A stretch of 64,000 nt of DNA from Epiperipatus broadwayi (Eukaryota; Onychophora; Udeonychophora; Euonychophora; Peripatidae). Location: assembly GCA_028023455.1 (NCBI GenBank), contig JAQFVV010000231.1:823001-887000 (forward strand), written 5' to 3'. Positions 1 to 10,946 of this stretch are shown piece by piece (within the stretch, counting starts at the first letter, position 1; every line of letters starts with the position of its first letter). The position numbers and the translations under genes were made by a program. The notes beneath the pieces are model-generated. The model had not been told where the DNA came from and did not search any database. It saw only the letters and a list, made by a program, of their open reading frames with translations.

Positions 1-225
1 CTTTTTAAGTTTTTGTTTTTAAAATACCTTTTCTATTTTTAATACAGTTTTATTTTAATAATTTTTTCATTATCTGTGCGATTTAATATATACGAGTTTA
101 AGATGATGTTTAATTTCAATTTTTAATTCTTAAAGAAAATTTTTAAATGCGAACTTTTTAATTTACTTTCATGTTTAATAAATATATAAAAAAAAACAAT
201 GTAACAAACGTCTGTGCTCATTACA
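1..225 (-). mobile_element. End of a TGTAACGA-type LTR, cut by the window start
   Basis: On the minus strand this starts at 225 with TGTAATGAGC and is the reverse complement of the stretch from 61865 onward. Shared blocks include a poly-T run with AAAATACCTTTT near 20-30 and CTGTGCGATTTAATA near 75. The terminus forms a short hairpin (GTAA...TTAC), as does the better-preserved right copy. The rest of the element lies outside the window. The TG start and long non-coding body suggest an LTR; the assignment rests on family resemblance. Confidence 0.6.
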
Positions 226-568
226 ATATATATATATTCTGAATTTAGTGTGATTTATTTATATACATTGCATTAAATATTTTTCATGGATTGTTATTAT
301 AATAAAAAAATAGAAATAAGGAAAGTATATCCATGTATACAAAGATAACTTTTTTGCCTCTTACTATCACCAGAAAACTATCAATTACTAATAAGTGATA
401 ATGTTCCTGAGGCTAAACATATTTTCTCTATTAACCTATAACAGACTTTTTGTTAAATGTATTTAAATCCAGAAAGCTATTTTATATAGGTGTGAGAATA
501 TGTATGAATAACATATTATATATATATATATATATATATATTAATTCTAATGTTTTCACGGATAAAAG
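226..568. other. AT-rich non-coding spacer with a (TA)n tract
   Basis: No gene is seen. A (TA)n microsatellite lies near 517-541. Around 385-440 there is a short decayed match (GAGGCTAAACAT) to the inverted repeat present at 32507-32690 and 34570-34750. Confidence 0.6.
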
Positions 569-799
569 ATGTCATATTATTATTACTATTTGTGGGATAT
601 TCCGTGTAGTGAAAAAGCTAAATGCTGACGTTTCAGTACAATATTAAGTACCTTCCTCAGAGTGTCCTCTTTCTCAAATCATGATTTGAAAAAGAGGACA
701 CTCTGAGGCCTTGAAGGTACTTAATATTGTACTGAAACGTCAGCATTTAGCTTTTTCACTACATGGAATATCCCACAAATAGTAATAATAATATGACAT
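569..799. repeat. Hairpin element with hammerhead-like motifs in both arms
   Basis: The arms 569-~678 and ~690-799 are near-perfect reverse complements around a small palindromic centre (TCAAATCATGATTTGA). Each arm carries the same hammerhead-like sequence, one per strand. The right arm has about 5 extra bases between CTGAGG and stem II. No coding capacity. The structure resembles the inverted terminal tails of Penelope-like elements without a coding part. The flanks are (TA)n, so a target duplication cannot be read. Confidence 0.8.
627..660 (-). ncRNA. Hammerhead ribozyme-like motif (hairpin, left arm)
   Basis: Read on the minus strand: CTGAGGA (654-660), an A, stem II GGTAC/GTACT closing an AT loop, then GAAAC (630-634) running directly into GTCA. 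All invariant core bases of the hammerhead consensus (CUGANGA, GAAA) are present. GTC at 627-629 is a plausible cleavage triplet. Stem III would be only ACGT, which is self-complementary and could pair between two molecules. The plus-strand partner has its GAAAC at 734-738. Activity is inferred. Confidence 0.65.
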
Positions 800-1036
800 A
801 TATATATATATACTAGTTAATCCACATCCGTGTGTTTGGTTTGATAAACTAAGAATTGAATTTAGATGAAACTTTAAAAAGCATGCTTAAATTTTTTCTT
901 TGAAATAGGTGGTCTTATTCTCCTATTTGTAAGTAATAAATGTGGTTTTAATTTCTCCTTATTTGTAATAATAAAAATACTTAATTGTAAGTTATTAGAG
1001 AAAAAAAAATATAGTTAATAATAAATTTGGCTGAAC

Positions 1037-1061
1037 GTTTTCGAGGAACTGTGCCTCATAC
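1037..1061 (-). ncRNA. Degenerate hammerhead-like motif in PLE tail
   Basis: Downstream of the PLE stop codon on the minus strand are TATGA, stem II GAGG/CCTC and GAAAAC. TGA and GAAA of the core and the stem are kept; the first core bases are lost. Related sequences lie at the same relative place after PLE coding ends near 38678, 38875, 41641 and 46457, so it is a family feature rather than chance. Confidence 0.45.
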
Positions 1062-1122
1062 TCATAGCCTTCGTGAAAATGTACTTAATATATGTAAATG
1101 AGAATATTCAAATGAGTTACTG

Positions 1123-1938
1123 TTACGTAGCCCATTTTTTCGAGATGTCGAAGCACGTGTCTCTTCTGTTGATTGCATGGATGTCTCTGTTAATGTAGAA
1201 TGCCTCTTTTATTTTTCTCCTGTAGTCGTTTGGTTCTGAGCATAAAATAACGGGGTTAGCGGGTATGAAATTGTGCCCTGATTGTTTAGTATGTTCAAAA
1301 AATGCAGAAGATGTACTGCTGTTCGTTTGGGCTCTGTTGAAGGTGTACCGATGTTGAGCCAATCTGGTGTTAATTGTGGCTTTCGTTTCACCATAATATG
1401 TGGTGTGGCATCCGGCTTGGGGGCAGGAAATGGAGTACACCACATGTGGGGTGAGCGCTGGATCAATGTAGTCTTTGGAGTTATTGATCAACCTATTAGT
1501 GTTGGGTGGAGTTCTGAATATTATGCTGAATTTGTTGCTCAAGGTTTTCGTTAGTTTGCTGGATATTTTAGGGATGTAGGGGACCGTTATTCTAGGTAGA
1601 TTGGTGCGAGGCAATTTATCATCTATTGTGCTGTTGAATTTCATGACTTTCCTCCTAATGGTTTTGTATTTAAATCCTGCTGCTAATAGGTCTTTAATAT
1701 AATTGTTTATATTTTCCTTCCTATGCGCTTCATATTTACACAAGTGATAGTTTCTAAACATAAATGCTTTGAGACCTGCGAATTTGTGCGATGCGGGTGA
1801 TTTAGAATTAGGATGGATGCAGCTTCGGATTTCGAATGGTTTAACAATCATTTTGTAATCTATTGAGTGGCGGTCTCTTGACAAGGAAAGGTCGAGATAT
1901 TTGAGTTCATTACTGTTTTCATATGTAATAGAGAAAGA
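1123..1938 (-). pseudogene. Penelope-like element C-terminal fragment with GIY-YIG endonuclease
   Basis: Penelope-like elements encode a reverse transcriptase fused to a GIY-YIG endonuclease that primes integration. This 5'-truncated fragment is open for about 270 codons. It starts after the RT core with ELKYLDLSLSRDR and contains HKFAGLKAFMFR, then the endonuclease core VVYSISC...YYGETKATINTRLAQHR at about 150-180 residues into the 253-codon part. It ends INRRDTCFDISKKWAT, a C-terminus shared with the relics near 38.7, 41.5 and 46.6 kb. The RT catalytic region is missing. A stop lies just upstream of 1938. The open frame suggests a fairly young fragment. Confidence 0.85.
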
Positions 1939-3544
1939 TAATATTTAAATATTATCTAAGTAAAACTTAAAACAAGAAAAGTAAAACTTAATTTAATCCA
2001 TAATTATTAGCCTTATAATATTATATTTCTAAAACTTGATTTCTCTAAAGAGGGATATAAAATTATCTTTCCTCTCCAATAAACTATTTTTTTATCATTA
2101 CTTTTTAAATTTATACACCTATCTGTATATTTATCAATTTATATATTCTTCTTTATCTGTCTACCTCTTTCAATTTTTTTATTTACCTATAGATGCTATC
2201 CATCTGCTTCAAAAAAACTATCAATCTACTTTTCACCCATCTACTCACATATAACTTATCTATTGACATATATCTCTATTTACCTATCTATCTCCCAGTC
2301 TATCTATTCATGTATTCTCCTACCAAACTTACCTATCCACTCAGCTACTCACCGATATCTACATCTATTTATGCATGTAGGTATCTCCATATCTCTCTAT
2401 CCATAGCTATACTCACGAACATCAATGCTACAAAAAGATCATGGTACAAAGACAACACTTTGGCTTGCCATGTCTATAATCTCAGTTTGAATCCAGGATA
2501 AGTAAACTTGGAAATTTTTTTCAACACGTATAGAATTTTTCTTTTAGGTAGCTGATTCATAAATTTTCTAAATTACTATTTAATAAAGACCAGTAAAGGG
2601 GTCCTTGACTTCTTTTTTATATAAAAAGTAAAAGAAGAGTATAAAATATTCAAACCCTTATCTAAAAATTGTAAACCCAAAGAGAGCTACATTTTCCCTC
2701 GCTGTTTCTCTAGGAAGGTAGTTGTAGAATCATTTGTCTTATGGTGGGCTATTTAAAGTCTAGTTTTCTTAATTTTACACATACATGCCATTTCGAAAAT
2801 TAAAAGTAGTTATCTCAATCCATTTTCATAGTTAATTGCTAAGAAATTTTTAATAGAAAGATTAACCAATTGATTCCCATCCTTAGTGAGATATACACAT
2901 TGTATGTATATAGCTTTTTTTTTTTTAACAGATAAAACTTATTTGCAAAAATTTACTTATAATTTAGTAGCGTTGATAAGAAAATAACTTTGAAAATATA
3001 TATGAATATATATAATTCCAAGTAAAACAAAAAAAAATTGAATTAAAGATGGTTTAAAATCCACTACATGAATAGTTAAAATTTATTTATGCTGATTTCG
3101 TTCACTCAGGGTTTAAACTGCATTCTGAGAATACCAATATTAATAGTTCTCCTTGCAGTCATTTCGCCAGAGAGAAACAGTAAAATTTAATAATGTACAA
3201 CCTTACTGAAGAAGAACGTAAATACATTAGCAAAAATAAGAAAGTGAATGACTAGCAAAATGAAACTCAATCACAATAAATCAAGAAAGGGACAACATTT
3301 CAAGGGCACTTGAGGAATATAAATTTTAAAAAGGATCGATTCAAACATTTCTGGATAATCTTACGAAACAAGCTAATACAGAATGATATTATTTATTTAT
3401 TTGTTTTTACTCTCACACAAATATAAATTACAAGATTATATATATATATATTATTATTAAATAACTACCACACATTTTCTGAAATCATATGAATAAAGAT
3501 ACAGTAAAGACAATTGAGACAGAGAAATGTGAATAAGTCCATGT
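1939..3544. other. Non-coding; degenerate CTAT-type repeat at about 2100-2420
   Basis: No gene seen. About 2100-2420 is a pyrimidine-rich, imperfect CTAT/ATCT tetranucleotide array whose apparent reading frames are low-complexity artefacts. The rest, including the patch near 3100-3200, is AT-rich without a recognisable element. Confidence 0.6.
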
Positions 3545-3682
3545 GTTGTATTTTTATATTGGAGTATTCTCATCATCTAATATGATAATTGAATGTCTTT
3601 AGAAAAAATTAACTTTATTTAAATATTCCAAATACATTCAACGGCTAGCAATAGCACATCAAACAGGTTAATATATGTACAA

Positions 3683-3717
3683 TTTTTCAAGACGTATTAT
3701 TATCTCCTCTTCTTCAT
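3683..3717 (-). ncRNA. Hammerhead-like motif, left PLE tail
   Basis: On the minus strand: ATGAAGA (C3 changed to A), an A/G-rich stem II region, then CTTGAAAAAT. It is the inverted counterpart of 4512-4545 and is decayed. Confidence 0.45.
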
Positions 3718-3824
3718 ATGTTGCTGGCCTGACCAGTGACAGTACTAGCATGGGATTCGAACCTGGATTATTAGATTCTTGAATATTCTATGAAAATGGT
3801 TAACCATCAGCTGTTATTAGGAAA

Positions 3825-4430
3825 ATGTTAAATAGACAACAAAAAGAACCATTGAGAGAAAAGATAATTATTGGTACTGTAGTGTACCCATACATTCCAA
3901 AAATAGACAAATTAAGAAAAATCTGCAATCAGTATAACCTCAGAACAGCTTTCCAGAGCCATATCACACTAAAAGAAATTCTAACACATACAAAGCCTAA
4001 ACTTGAAATGCTGAAAAGTAAAAACTGCATCTATGAAATACCATATGAATGTGGAAGAACATATATTGGTGAGACCACTCATTCCATTGAAAAGTACTTG
4101 CAAGAATACAAACTGATGATTAGAAGAGAGAAAACAGATGTGTCTAAGGTAGCAGACCATGTAAGTGCAAAGGAACATATGTTCAATTGGGATACCAAAA
4201 ATATTGTATAGAGAAAAAAGGGTACAAAGAAGAAAATTTAAAAAGATGCTCACATGACAATTGCAAAAAATTCCATAAGCCAACCTAGTGTGACTATACA
4301 TAATATATGGAAACCACTAATCAACTTTGCTCATAGAAGAAGTGAAGAAATCAGGAGGAAGCTCATAGATAAGTATATGAAATTTCTACTGACTGATACC
4401 TTTGGCAGAATAGTTCAGTTGATTAGAGCG
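3825..4430 (+). pseudogene. PLE GIY-YIG endonuclease fragment
   Basis: Open for 128 codons to a stop at 4209-4211. It contains PYIPKIDKLRKICNQYN, then the endonuclease core KNCIYEIPYECGRTYIGET (about residues 65-85) and HSIEKYLQEYKLMI. The GIY-YIG tyrosines and the Cys residues before YIGET are visible. Frame-shifted C-terminal sequence continues to about 4430 (SEEIRRKLIDKYMKFLL). The RT domain is absent. The closest relative here is the minus-strand fragment at 48400-48870. Confidence 0.8.
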
Positions 4431-4487
4431 TAACCTTAAAACTCAATATTCAAGAATCTAAGGGTCCGGGTTCGAATTCCATGCTAA
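4404..4487 (+). repeat. tRNA-like segment inside PLE tail
   Basis: An A-box-like TAGTTCAGTTG (4411-4421) followed by GATTAGAGCG, and a B-box-like GGTTCGAATTCC (4469-4480), are spaced as in a tRNA gene. It lies right after the PLE coding relic. The same arrangement occurs in the PLE at 48281-48355 on the minus strand. This is a tRNA-derived Pol III promoter-like moiety within a PLE tail, not a functional tRNA gene. Confidence 0.65.
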
Positions 4488-4511
4488 TACTGTCAGTCAG
4501 TCCAGCTCCAC

Positions 4512-4545
4512 CTGAAGAAGAGAGGAGAATGATACATCTCAAAAT
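4512..4545 (+). ncRNA. Hammerhead-like motif, right PLE tail
   Basis: CTGAAGA (4512-4518), an A, GAGA...TCTC as stem II, then AAAATG where GAAA is expected (G12 changed to A). It follows the tRNA-like segment by about 25 bases. The left-arm copy keeps GAAA but has lost C3, so the intact ancestor of the family probably had the full core. Confidence 0.5.
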
Positions 4546-4675
4546 GTTTGATGTGCTATTACTAACAGTTGAATGTATTTGGAATATTTAAATAAAGTTA
4601 ATTTTTTCTAAAGACATTCAATACTCATATTAGATGATGGAAATAGTCCAATACAAAAATACAACTAGATCACCA

Positions 4676-5559
4676 TCATCACAAACCTTCAGGGAAATAC
4701 TCCATATGTGTGTAGTTTAATTAAAAAATCAAATGGATTAATATTTAACTGAGGTTTAAAGTTTATATTTGGACAAAAGATAATCTCTAGTTTAATAAAT
4801 GATTAGTGATAATCATTATTGCATTTATGGGAAGTGGATGGTGGCAAAGTTGTAGGAGGAGTAAGTTTGACACTTATAGATAAACATATAACAATAATAT
4901 CTATAATACAATGGCTAATCAAATCAAAAACCATTATGTAAATAGATAAATTTACTATAGATACATAAGACATACACATCAATTAAAAAAAGGCTAAATC
5001 AAAAACATTTATATATTGTTCCTAATTTAAATACAGTATCATTAGTCTGATGTTTGGTTTCAGGCACATATGAGTGATATTCCAGTATAAAATAAAATAT
5101 GATTAGTATTACATTAATACTCATTAAATTTGCATTAAATGTAAGACACTGTTGCAATTTTATCTATATTCATTTAGTTTGATTAGCTATTTATTTTATA
5201 TTATATGTAAAATGCATAGAAATGACTTTGCCTTGTAAATTACAATACTCATCCTCATTACCATTGACTGCATTCAGCTATAATATGAAGTCTAAGACCT
5301 TCGAAAATGCTTAGCGTATATAAACTTATAAATAAAATTAAACTTTTGTAACAAGCGGGTTAGCACAGAATTATTAGTTTTATAGTAATATGTAAATCAC
5401 CACTCAAAAATGAGTATGGCCATTCCAAGACCAGCAAAATAAAAAAGAAAAGAAAGAAGAGAGAAAAATAAAATAAACTACTCTAAAAATGAGTTTTGCA
5501 GTGATTATACAAACAATGTGTGAAACACAATTACTCTACATATAGAATATGGTGGTCCA
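4676..5559. other. AT-rich spacer, no feature recognised
   Basis: No coding or structured repeat recognised. Only short unrelated A-rich stretches are present. Confidence 0.5.
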
Positions 5560-6005
5560 ATTCTCTGTTTACTTGTTATTTTATGATGTTGTGTTACGTC
5601 AGTAGAGAACTTTTTTCTGAAATATTTCAACACCATATCTAATTGTAGTCCTCAGGTAGATACTATTCTCTGTCATATCTTTCAAATGGACAATTGACAT
5701 TGGACTTCTTTAGAATGTCTTTGCGATAAACCTTATAATGTAGACTGAGTCTACCACTCCTATGAAACTCATGTTCAGTTGACCATAAAACACATTTTAG
5801 AAGGTCTTCCATGGTTCATTCATTTTGCATGTCCATTCCAAAGAAGATGCGATTTTACAATAATGGATTCAATAGTATCACTTCACACAAGTTGAAGATC
5901 ATATTGATCAGTTTTATAGTCTTGCCATTGTGTTTTTAAAATTTTATACTGAAACAATCGACCTTAGTTCAAGGTCAAGTTTCACGATTCTACCACAGTC
6001 CACGT
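5560..6005 (-). pseudogene. LINE C-terminal remnant
   Basis: The minus-strand translation, with stops, gives SDTIESIIVKSHLLWNGHA, then YGQLNM and SGRLSLHYKVYRKDILKK. This matches the post-RT C-terminus of non-LTR retrotransposons (pattern W.GH..RM...P...LYG.L....R..GRP.LRYKD). It belongs to the same general type as the LINE at 9170-10720. It may be the same copy split by later insertions or a separate fragment. Confidence 0.6.
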
Positions 6006-7329
6006 GTCATCATGCTCCATTTTTTTCTTTTTTTGTTGATGTAAATTATATATTATAGATATTAGATAATATTGTGTCTTCTAAAATTGTATTTTTTTAT
6101 TATTTTAATACATTATAATTTTTTTCATAAAACAAAATATAAATTCAAGATAACTGTCTGAAATAATTAAAGGGGTGGGGAGTTTGTCTCATGATTTTAA
6201 AAAAGGGAAATTGTAAATTAAAATTAAAAAGTAAAAACTAAAACAAAGCTAATGGATTTTAGTTAGCCATCAACATTGTTTTATTCAAATCCATTTCCAA
6301 ACAGGAAATTGATTTGAATTGATTTTAGACAGTTATCTTAAAACTGAATCTTTACTAACAATAGAGTAAAGATTCACCTAAAATAGAGATCTATTGAGGC
6401 AGGAAATCTAGTTTAGCATAAATATTCTCTGAGGGGCCAAAAACTGATATAAATAGAGCTAAAAATCTATTATGTTAGAGTTGGGTCAGTCGTTGCTAGG
6501 TGACTTCACATCCGTTTGAAATTTTGGAGAGCCAAGTTGCCATCTGCCGTCTTCAACCGACCCTTGCAGTGATGTAGCCCCAAAGAATGCTGCCTGCCAC
6601 AGAAGATTCGCGAGTACATCCAAAGAATCCTGACGTAACCAGCCAAAAGGCTGTATAACTGCCTTATCCACTTTTAACTATGTAATTTAATTTGTAAGCT
6701 AATAATTTCATTCTATTTAATGTTTTTTTTAAAGCTTTGTTAACTGTTTATATCAATTCTTTGCTGCCTAATTATTATGTCATCCAAGTCACGCTTATTA
6801 TTTTTATGTTAGTGTAGTTATGATTTAAGTTTAATAATATTTTTATATTTTCTTTATTTATAAATGTCACTAAAAACTTAATTTTACGAACTTCTATTAA
6901 AAAGGGGAGGGGTGGGGAATTAAAATGAGTACTTATTAATTTTAAATACTTCGTAAGTTTGGGTCATACTCTAAATGAATATTTTTTTATCTAAATGTTT
7001 TATCATAAATTTTTACGAAATGTATAAATATTTTTGCAATCCGGAGTGGCTATTGGTGTCCGTTAGTTTTATAAAATTTCCTATTGATCATCATTGCCAC
7101 AAAGACTGGTGACTTAAATTTGTTTGATAATTTGCACTCTTGTAGTTTTGCTTCCTATGTTAAAATATTGATTCAGGAAGGGGGGAGCAATGCAAGCTTC
7201 ATTAATGCTAGTTAATTTATAATCAATGATTGTAGATTACATAGGTCATTATACTCGCATGTTATTATGTATTTGTTAAACCATTTAAGGCTTTTCTTTA
7301 ATAGTTAAATTTATTGATTTTATATTATT
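6006..7329. other. AT-rich spacer with a GC-richer patch at 6440-6680
   Basis: No gene supported. The 6440-6680 patch is GC-richer and has a 61-codon minus-strand frame (6486-6671) with no recognisable family. It could be part of an old retroelement. Confidence 0.4.
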
Positions 7330-7790
7330 ATAATAGCGTTGCTAGCATACGTCTAATTATTCATAAGCCGCATAAGGCTCCGATCTGATTCACCTGTACC
7401 TCACTCCAGCGAGTCACGATCATTTCGTTAGTCATTCTTCTCCAAGTATATATAATATATACTGCTTTGAATCGCCTGTATCTCATTCCAGGGATTCAAA
7501 GCCTCATCGTTCGTATCCTTGTTCATAAAAGAAGTCTAAGTTTACTTCTAGAACCTTCTCTTCTTGTACCGCCTCAGCAGAAAGCTGGCATGTACCATCG
7601 TTACAAAGAAATTGGAGAATGACCTTATCCTGGCCAAATGTACCATTTTCTCTCGCTGATATTATGCTAGCACCGCCATTTCTTACAGTTAGTTTCCAGC
7701 CTGTTTAGCAAAGTAAATCGTAATGATATGCGATAATAAAATGTTCTATTTTCTCTTTATTTGTTGGTGTTTAAACCCAACTTCTCACGA
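7330..7790 (+). mobile_element. Candidate BEL/Pao-like LTR remnant
   Basis: A GC-richer, CpG-containing segment with an AATAAA near 7735 is followed by TGGTGTTTAAACCCAAC at about 7765-7781. The latter resembles a decayed primer binding site of the TGGTGCCGAAACCC kind that I associate with BEL/Pao elements. No pol sequence follows and no second LTR is seen. The assignment is from motif memory only. Confidence 0.3.
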
Positions 7791-8400
7791 AGCTGCCCTC
7801 CCTCTTTACTGAAATAAACCTTTCCCACAACAATTGAGTTTTCGCTATATCCCATCATTAAATGTTGAAAATATAAAAGAAATAATGTTTTATGCTGCCG
7901 ATCAAAATTGTATCCGCATTGTAATTATTATAAATGAAATATCTAAATAAAAAAATAAACTTATGTATTAAAATCTTTTAATTAGCGAAACTCAATCGTA
8001 TCTTTATAAATGTATTTTTATGTATAAAATGGCCACCAAACCACTCCGATAAATCCATCTCTTATAACCGCCGGACTAGCTTAATATTTGTCAAAATCAA
8101 CATAATCTTAATAATATTCTTTAATGTTTATAATGAAACAAAGTTTTATAAGCGTAGAGTCAATTATATATCTAAAATTCATCTTTAATTATGTTCAAAA
8201 TAAATATTTATATTTTAAACTTAATCCAGTTGTTCGAATCTCAATATTAATATTTATATTTATGTATACTCATAACTTAATATCTTGGGTTCACTCAATC
8301 TCTCATCATCATCACCAGTTGAGTCTCATGTAAAATGTTGTAGCACCGGGCTGGGATGTAATGAATTTATGTGGTATCACTGTAGGTGTTGTTCATAATG
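7791..8400. other. AT-rich spacer
   Basis: Nothing recognised beyond a short frame at 8124-8333 of low-complexity composition. The retrozyme-like sequence begins downstream. Confidence 0.5.
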
Positions 8401-8499
8401 TTATAGATTTGGGGAATGGGCAAATAGGTTAGAATTCATGATTGCTCCTGACCTGTGTATCTCGTGCATGATTGGATTCGGGGTACTTTTGCTTAGATT

Positions 8500-9170
8500 C
8501 TAAATCTGAAGGCCACAAGCCAGAAACTAGTCTGGGGATATTGGATGAGTAGGCACTAGATAGGGATTTTATGCACAAGCCTTCTGGCGTCCATTGATTG
8601 CTCTTGTTAGCACAAGATGGCACTACTATATGGAGAGTTTTGCTGTATTTTGAATTGTGCTAGTATGAGATAGTGATCATGTGATGTTTAGTGGTTTAAC
8701 ACCAATCCTGCCTAATAGGATAGTGGTGGCTATGGTTGTTAAAGAGCCAAAGACACCAAAATGTATGGGTACTGAATTGAATTCAGACCCATATGACTAT
8801 ATAAGCTATTGAGCTTGGATTGAAAATATTAATAGTGTTTTCAATTTCATTCTCATAGTTTTGTAGTTAAATAGAGTTAAAAGATGGGTGCTGGAGGGTT
8901 GCATCAGATCCTAAGATCTAGGTGCAGTGCTCTCAGATCCAAGGCTCCTCAATGATGAAGGCCACAAGCCAGAAACTAGTCTGGGGATATTGGATGAGTA
9001 GGCACTAGATAGGGATTTTATGCACAAGCCTTCTGGCATCCATTGATTGCTCTTGTTAGCACAAGATGGCACTACTATATGGAGAGTTTTGCTGTATTTT
9101 GAATTGTTTATAACAATTATTGTGCTAGTATGAGATAGTGATCATGTGATGTTTAGTGGTTTAATTCTAA
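8500..9170 (+). mobile_element. Retrozyme-like dimer with two hammerhead motifs
   Basis: Two near-identical segments (8502-8700 and 8956-9166) are direct repeats. Each starts with a hammerhead-like 3' core, GAAACTAGTC, followed by TGGGGATATTGG. Predicted cleavage sites fall after 8532 and 8981, so the unit between them is 449 nt. The first core lacks three bases of CTGATGA (8506-8532). The second is ATGATGA-GGC/GCC-GAAAC-TA-GTC (8952-8981). Animal retrozymes are known as tandem repeats of a few hundred nt bounded by type I hammerheads, which matches. The LINE at 9170 resumes directly after. Confidence 0.75.
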
Positions 9171-10720
9171 ATCTTGTTGGATGGACATACATTTTCGACC
9201 GGTACAATACAGCCTTAAAATACATTTTTCTAATGCTTCTATATTATACTGATAGGATGTCCAAATTTCACATCCATACAAAAAATAGGTAAAATAAAAG
9301 CTTTATATATAGTAATTTAGTTGAAGTAATTATTTTCCTATGATGAAATATTCTATCTTTAAACTTGTTAAAAGCAGTGGCAGCACATTGGTGTCTGTGT
9401 TGGATTTCAACATCTACCCATCTACTTATAAAACTAATAAGGTATTTGAACTGGTTTACATTCTCAAATTGATAATCATCAAGCTGAAAGTTGAGAATTT
9501 TTCTTTGATCACTGGCTGATCTTTGAAATTTTTGAACATTAATTAATGACTTAAATCTTTATAAGTTGCATTTAAAACATTAAGAACTCTCTGTAAATCA
9601 TCTTTGGAACTGGAAAAAATAGCACAAACCCAAACATCCATATAGTGTAAATCCAGAATCTGAGAAGATGAAGTTCTTGTTATGATTTTAACCAATTCAT
9701 ATTAATAAATCAACCATCAAACATGTAATGTATCTTGATAAAGCTACCTATAAACCATTCCAAAGACCATGACCATAAAAATCGAAAATAAAGTTCGAAC
9801 AAGTACACATCCTTGTTTAATGCCAGTTTTGGGCTTTTCCACATGTAATAATATTTCCTCTCATTCCAAACTGCATAATATGAACAAGTTTCAGTGGTCA
9901 ATCAACTAATTTTAAACAATGCCATAGATCTGTCCCTATTAACTGAATCAAATGACTTGATCAAATCAATAAAAGCAGTATATAAATCATTTCTAACAAT
10001 TATCTTGCATTTTCTGGGCAACAAAAATCATATCTGCAGTACTGGTTGATTCTCTAAAACCACATTGCGAACCTGGTAACTATTCTTGAAAGAACTTTTG
10101 CTGTTGTGGATAATAATAATAATATTTCATTATAATTATCAGAAATTTTGTCGATTCTCATTGTTTTTAGAAACTGAAACAATTAATAGTATCCCTAACA
10201 ATGAATAGTCACAAATCTAAGAGTCCAGATATTCTTAAAAATGTCAATATTTTTGAAGTTAATATATCACCACTATGTTTTGTAAACATTTCCAGACATT
10301 TTGTCAGCACCTGCAGACTGTTCATTTTTAAGATTATTAAGAGCTGTTTTGACTTCCTTAAGCTGAATATCTTGTAAATTAAAATAAGTAGATAACACGA
10401 ATACATAATTAAAAGTCATCATATAAATTCTTGTATCTTTATTCAAAAGATGATCAAGATAGTTTTTCCATCTATTCAAAATATCACTGTCATCATATAA
10501 GAGAGGGACATTGATGGATTAACAGTATTATAAGCACCATTTCTCAGATCCATATATTGCTTTTGATGCAACAAAAAAATCTAAATTTACCACGATCGTT
10601 GAATATCTGTATTTTCTTTGCAGCGTTAATTCACCATTTTTAAGCCTTCTTGAATTTCTGATGTCAGATCTTCATATTTATTATGAAGTTCTGTATTTAA
10701 TACATTATTTTACCAAGCAG
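9170..10720 (-). pseudogene. Decayed LINE: pre-RT region, RT and C-terminal part
   Basis: Read on the minus strand with many stops and shifts. DILNRWKNYLDHLLN and LKEVKTALNNLKN precede the RT (about 10480-10280). CGFRESTSTADMIFVAQKMQ (about 10070-10000) and a FIDL-type strand follow. Near 9290-9180 FLYGCEIWTSYQYNIEALEK corresponds to the YGSETW thumb/C-terminal motif. The clade is uncertain (Jockey/CR1/I-like rather than RTE). Intact endonuclease is not seen. Confidence 0.7.
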
Positions 10721-10799
10721 ATAATGCCACATTTTAAATTAAATCACTAATTATAATTATAAATTTCAATGCTTTATCTCTAAAGAAATGTAATAAATA

Positions 10800-10946
10800 A
10801 ATATGCAAGATGTATAGACCAAAGCCTTAATAATGTTAATTAAGCATAATGTGCTTAGAATGCTTAATTAATGTTATTAAAGCTTTGCCTCCATGCTTAA
10901 TTAACATTATTAAAGCTTTGGTCTATACATACTGCATATTTGTTTA
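10800..10946. repeat. Palindromic repeat built on TTAATTAAGCA / TTATTAAAGC
   Basis: Left arm (TGTATAGACCAAAGC... TTAATTAAGC) and right arm (GCTTAATTAACATTATTAAAGCTTTGGTCTATACA) are reverse complements. A third partial copy of the TTAATGTTATTAAAGCTTTG block sits in the middle. It is a small foldback/MITE-like unit of about 145 bp in decayed LINE surroundings. No target duplication is identified. Confidence 0.7.

Larger units (their letters stand above)
3545..4675 (+). mobile_element. Penelope-like element flanked by inverted tails
   Basis: The ends are inverted copies of one tail: 3545-3800 on the minus strand mirrors about 4440-4675 on the plus strand. They share a terminal TTGTATTTTTATATTGGA-like stretch and a TTTAAATAAAGTTAATTTT block. 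Between them is a GIY-YIG fragment. Tandem or inverted 'pseudo-LTRs' are known for Penelope-like elements. Each tail has a hammerhead-like core (minus 3683-3717, plus 4512-4545). A related element lies at 48075-48905 in reverse orientation. Confidence 0.8.

Noticed and set aside
2036-2501. Tyr/Leu/Ser-rich frames
   Set aside because: Products of the degenerate CTAT tetranucleotide array.
3981-4301. Minus-strand frame opposite the PLE endonuclease (also 48458-48664 at the other copy)
   Set aside because: Antisense shadow of the GIY-YIG coding relic.
4404-4487. A genuine tRNA gene
   Set aside because: A and B boxes exist, but no acceptor-stem pairing is apparent and the segment is a repeated part of PLE tails.
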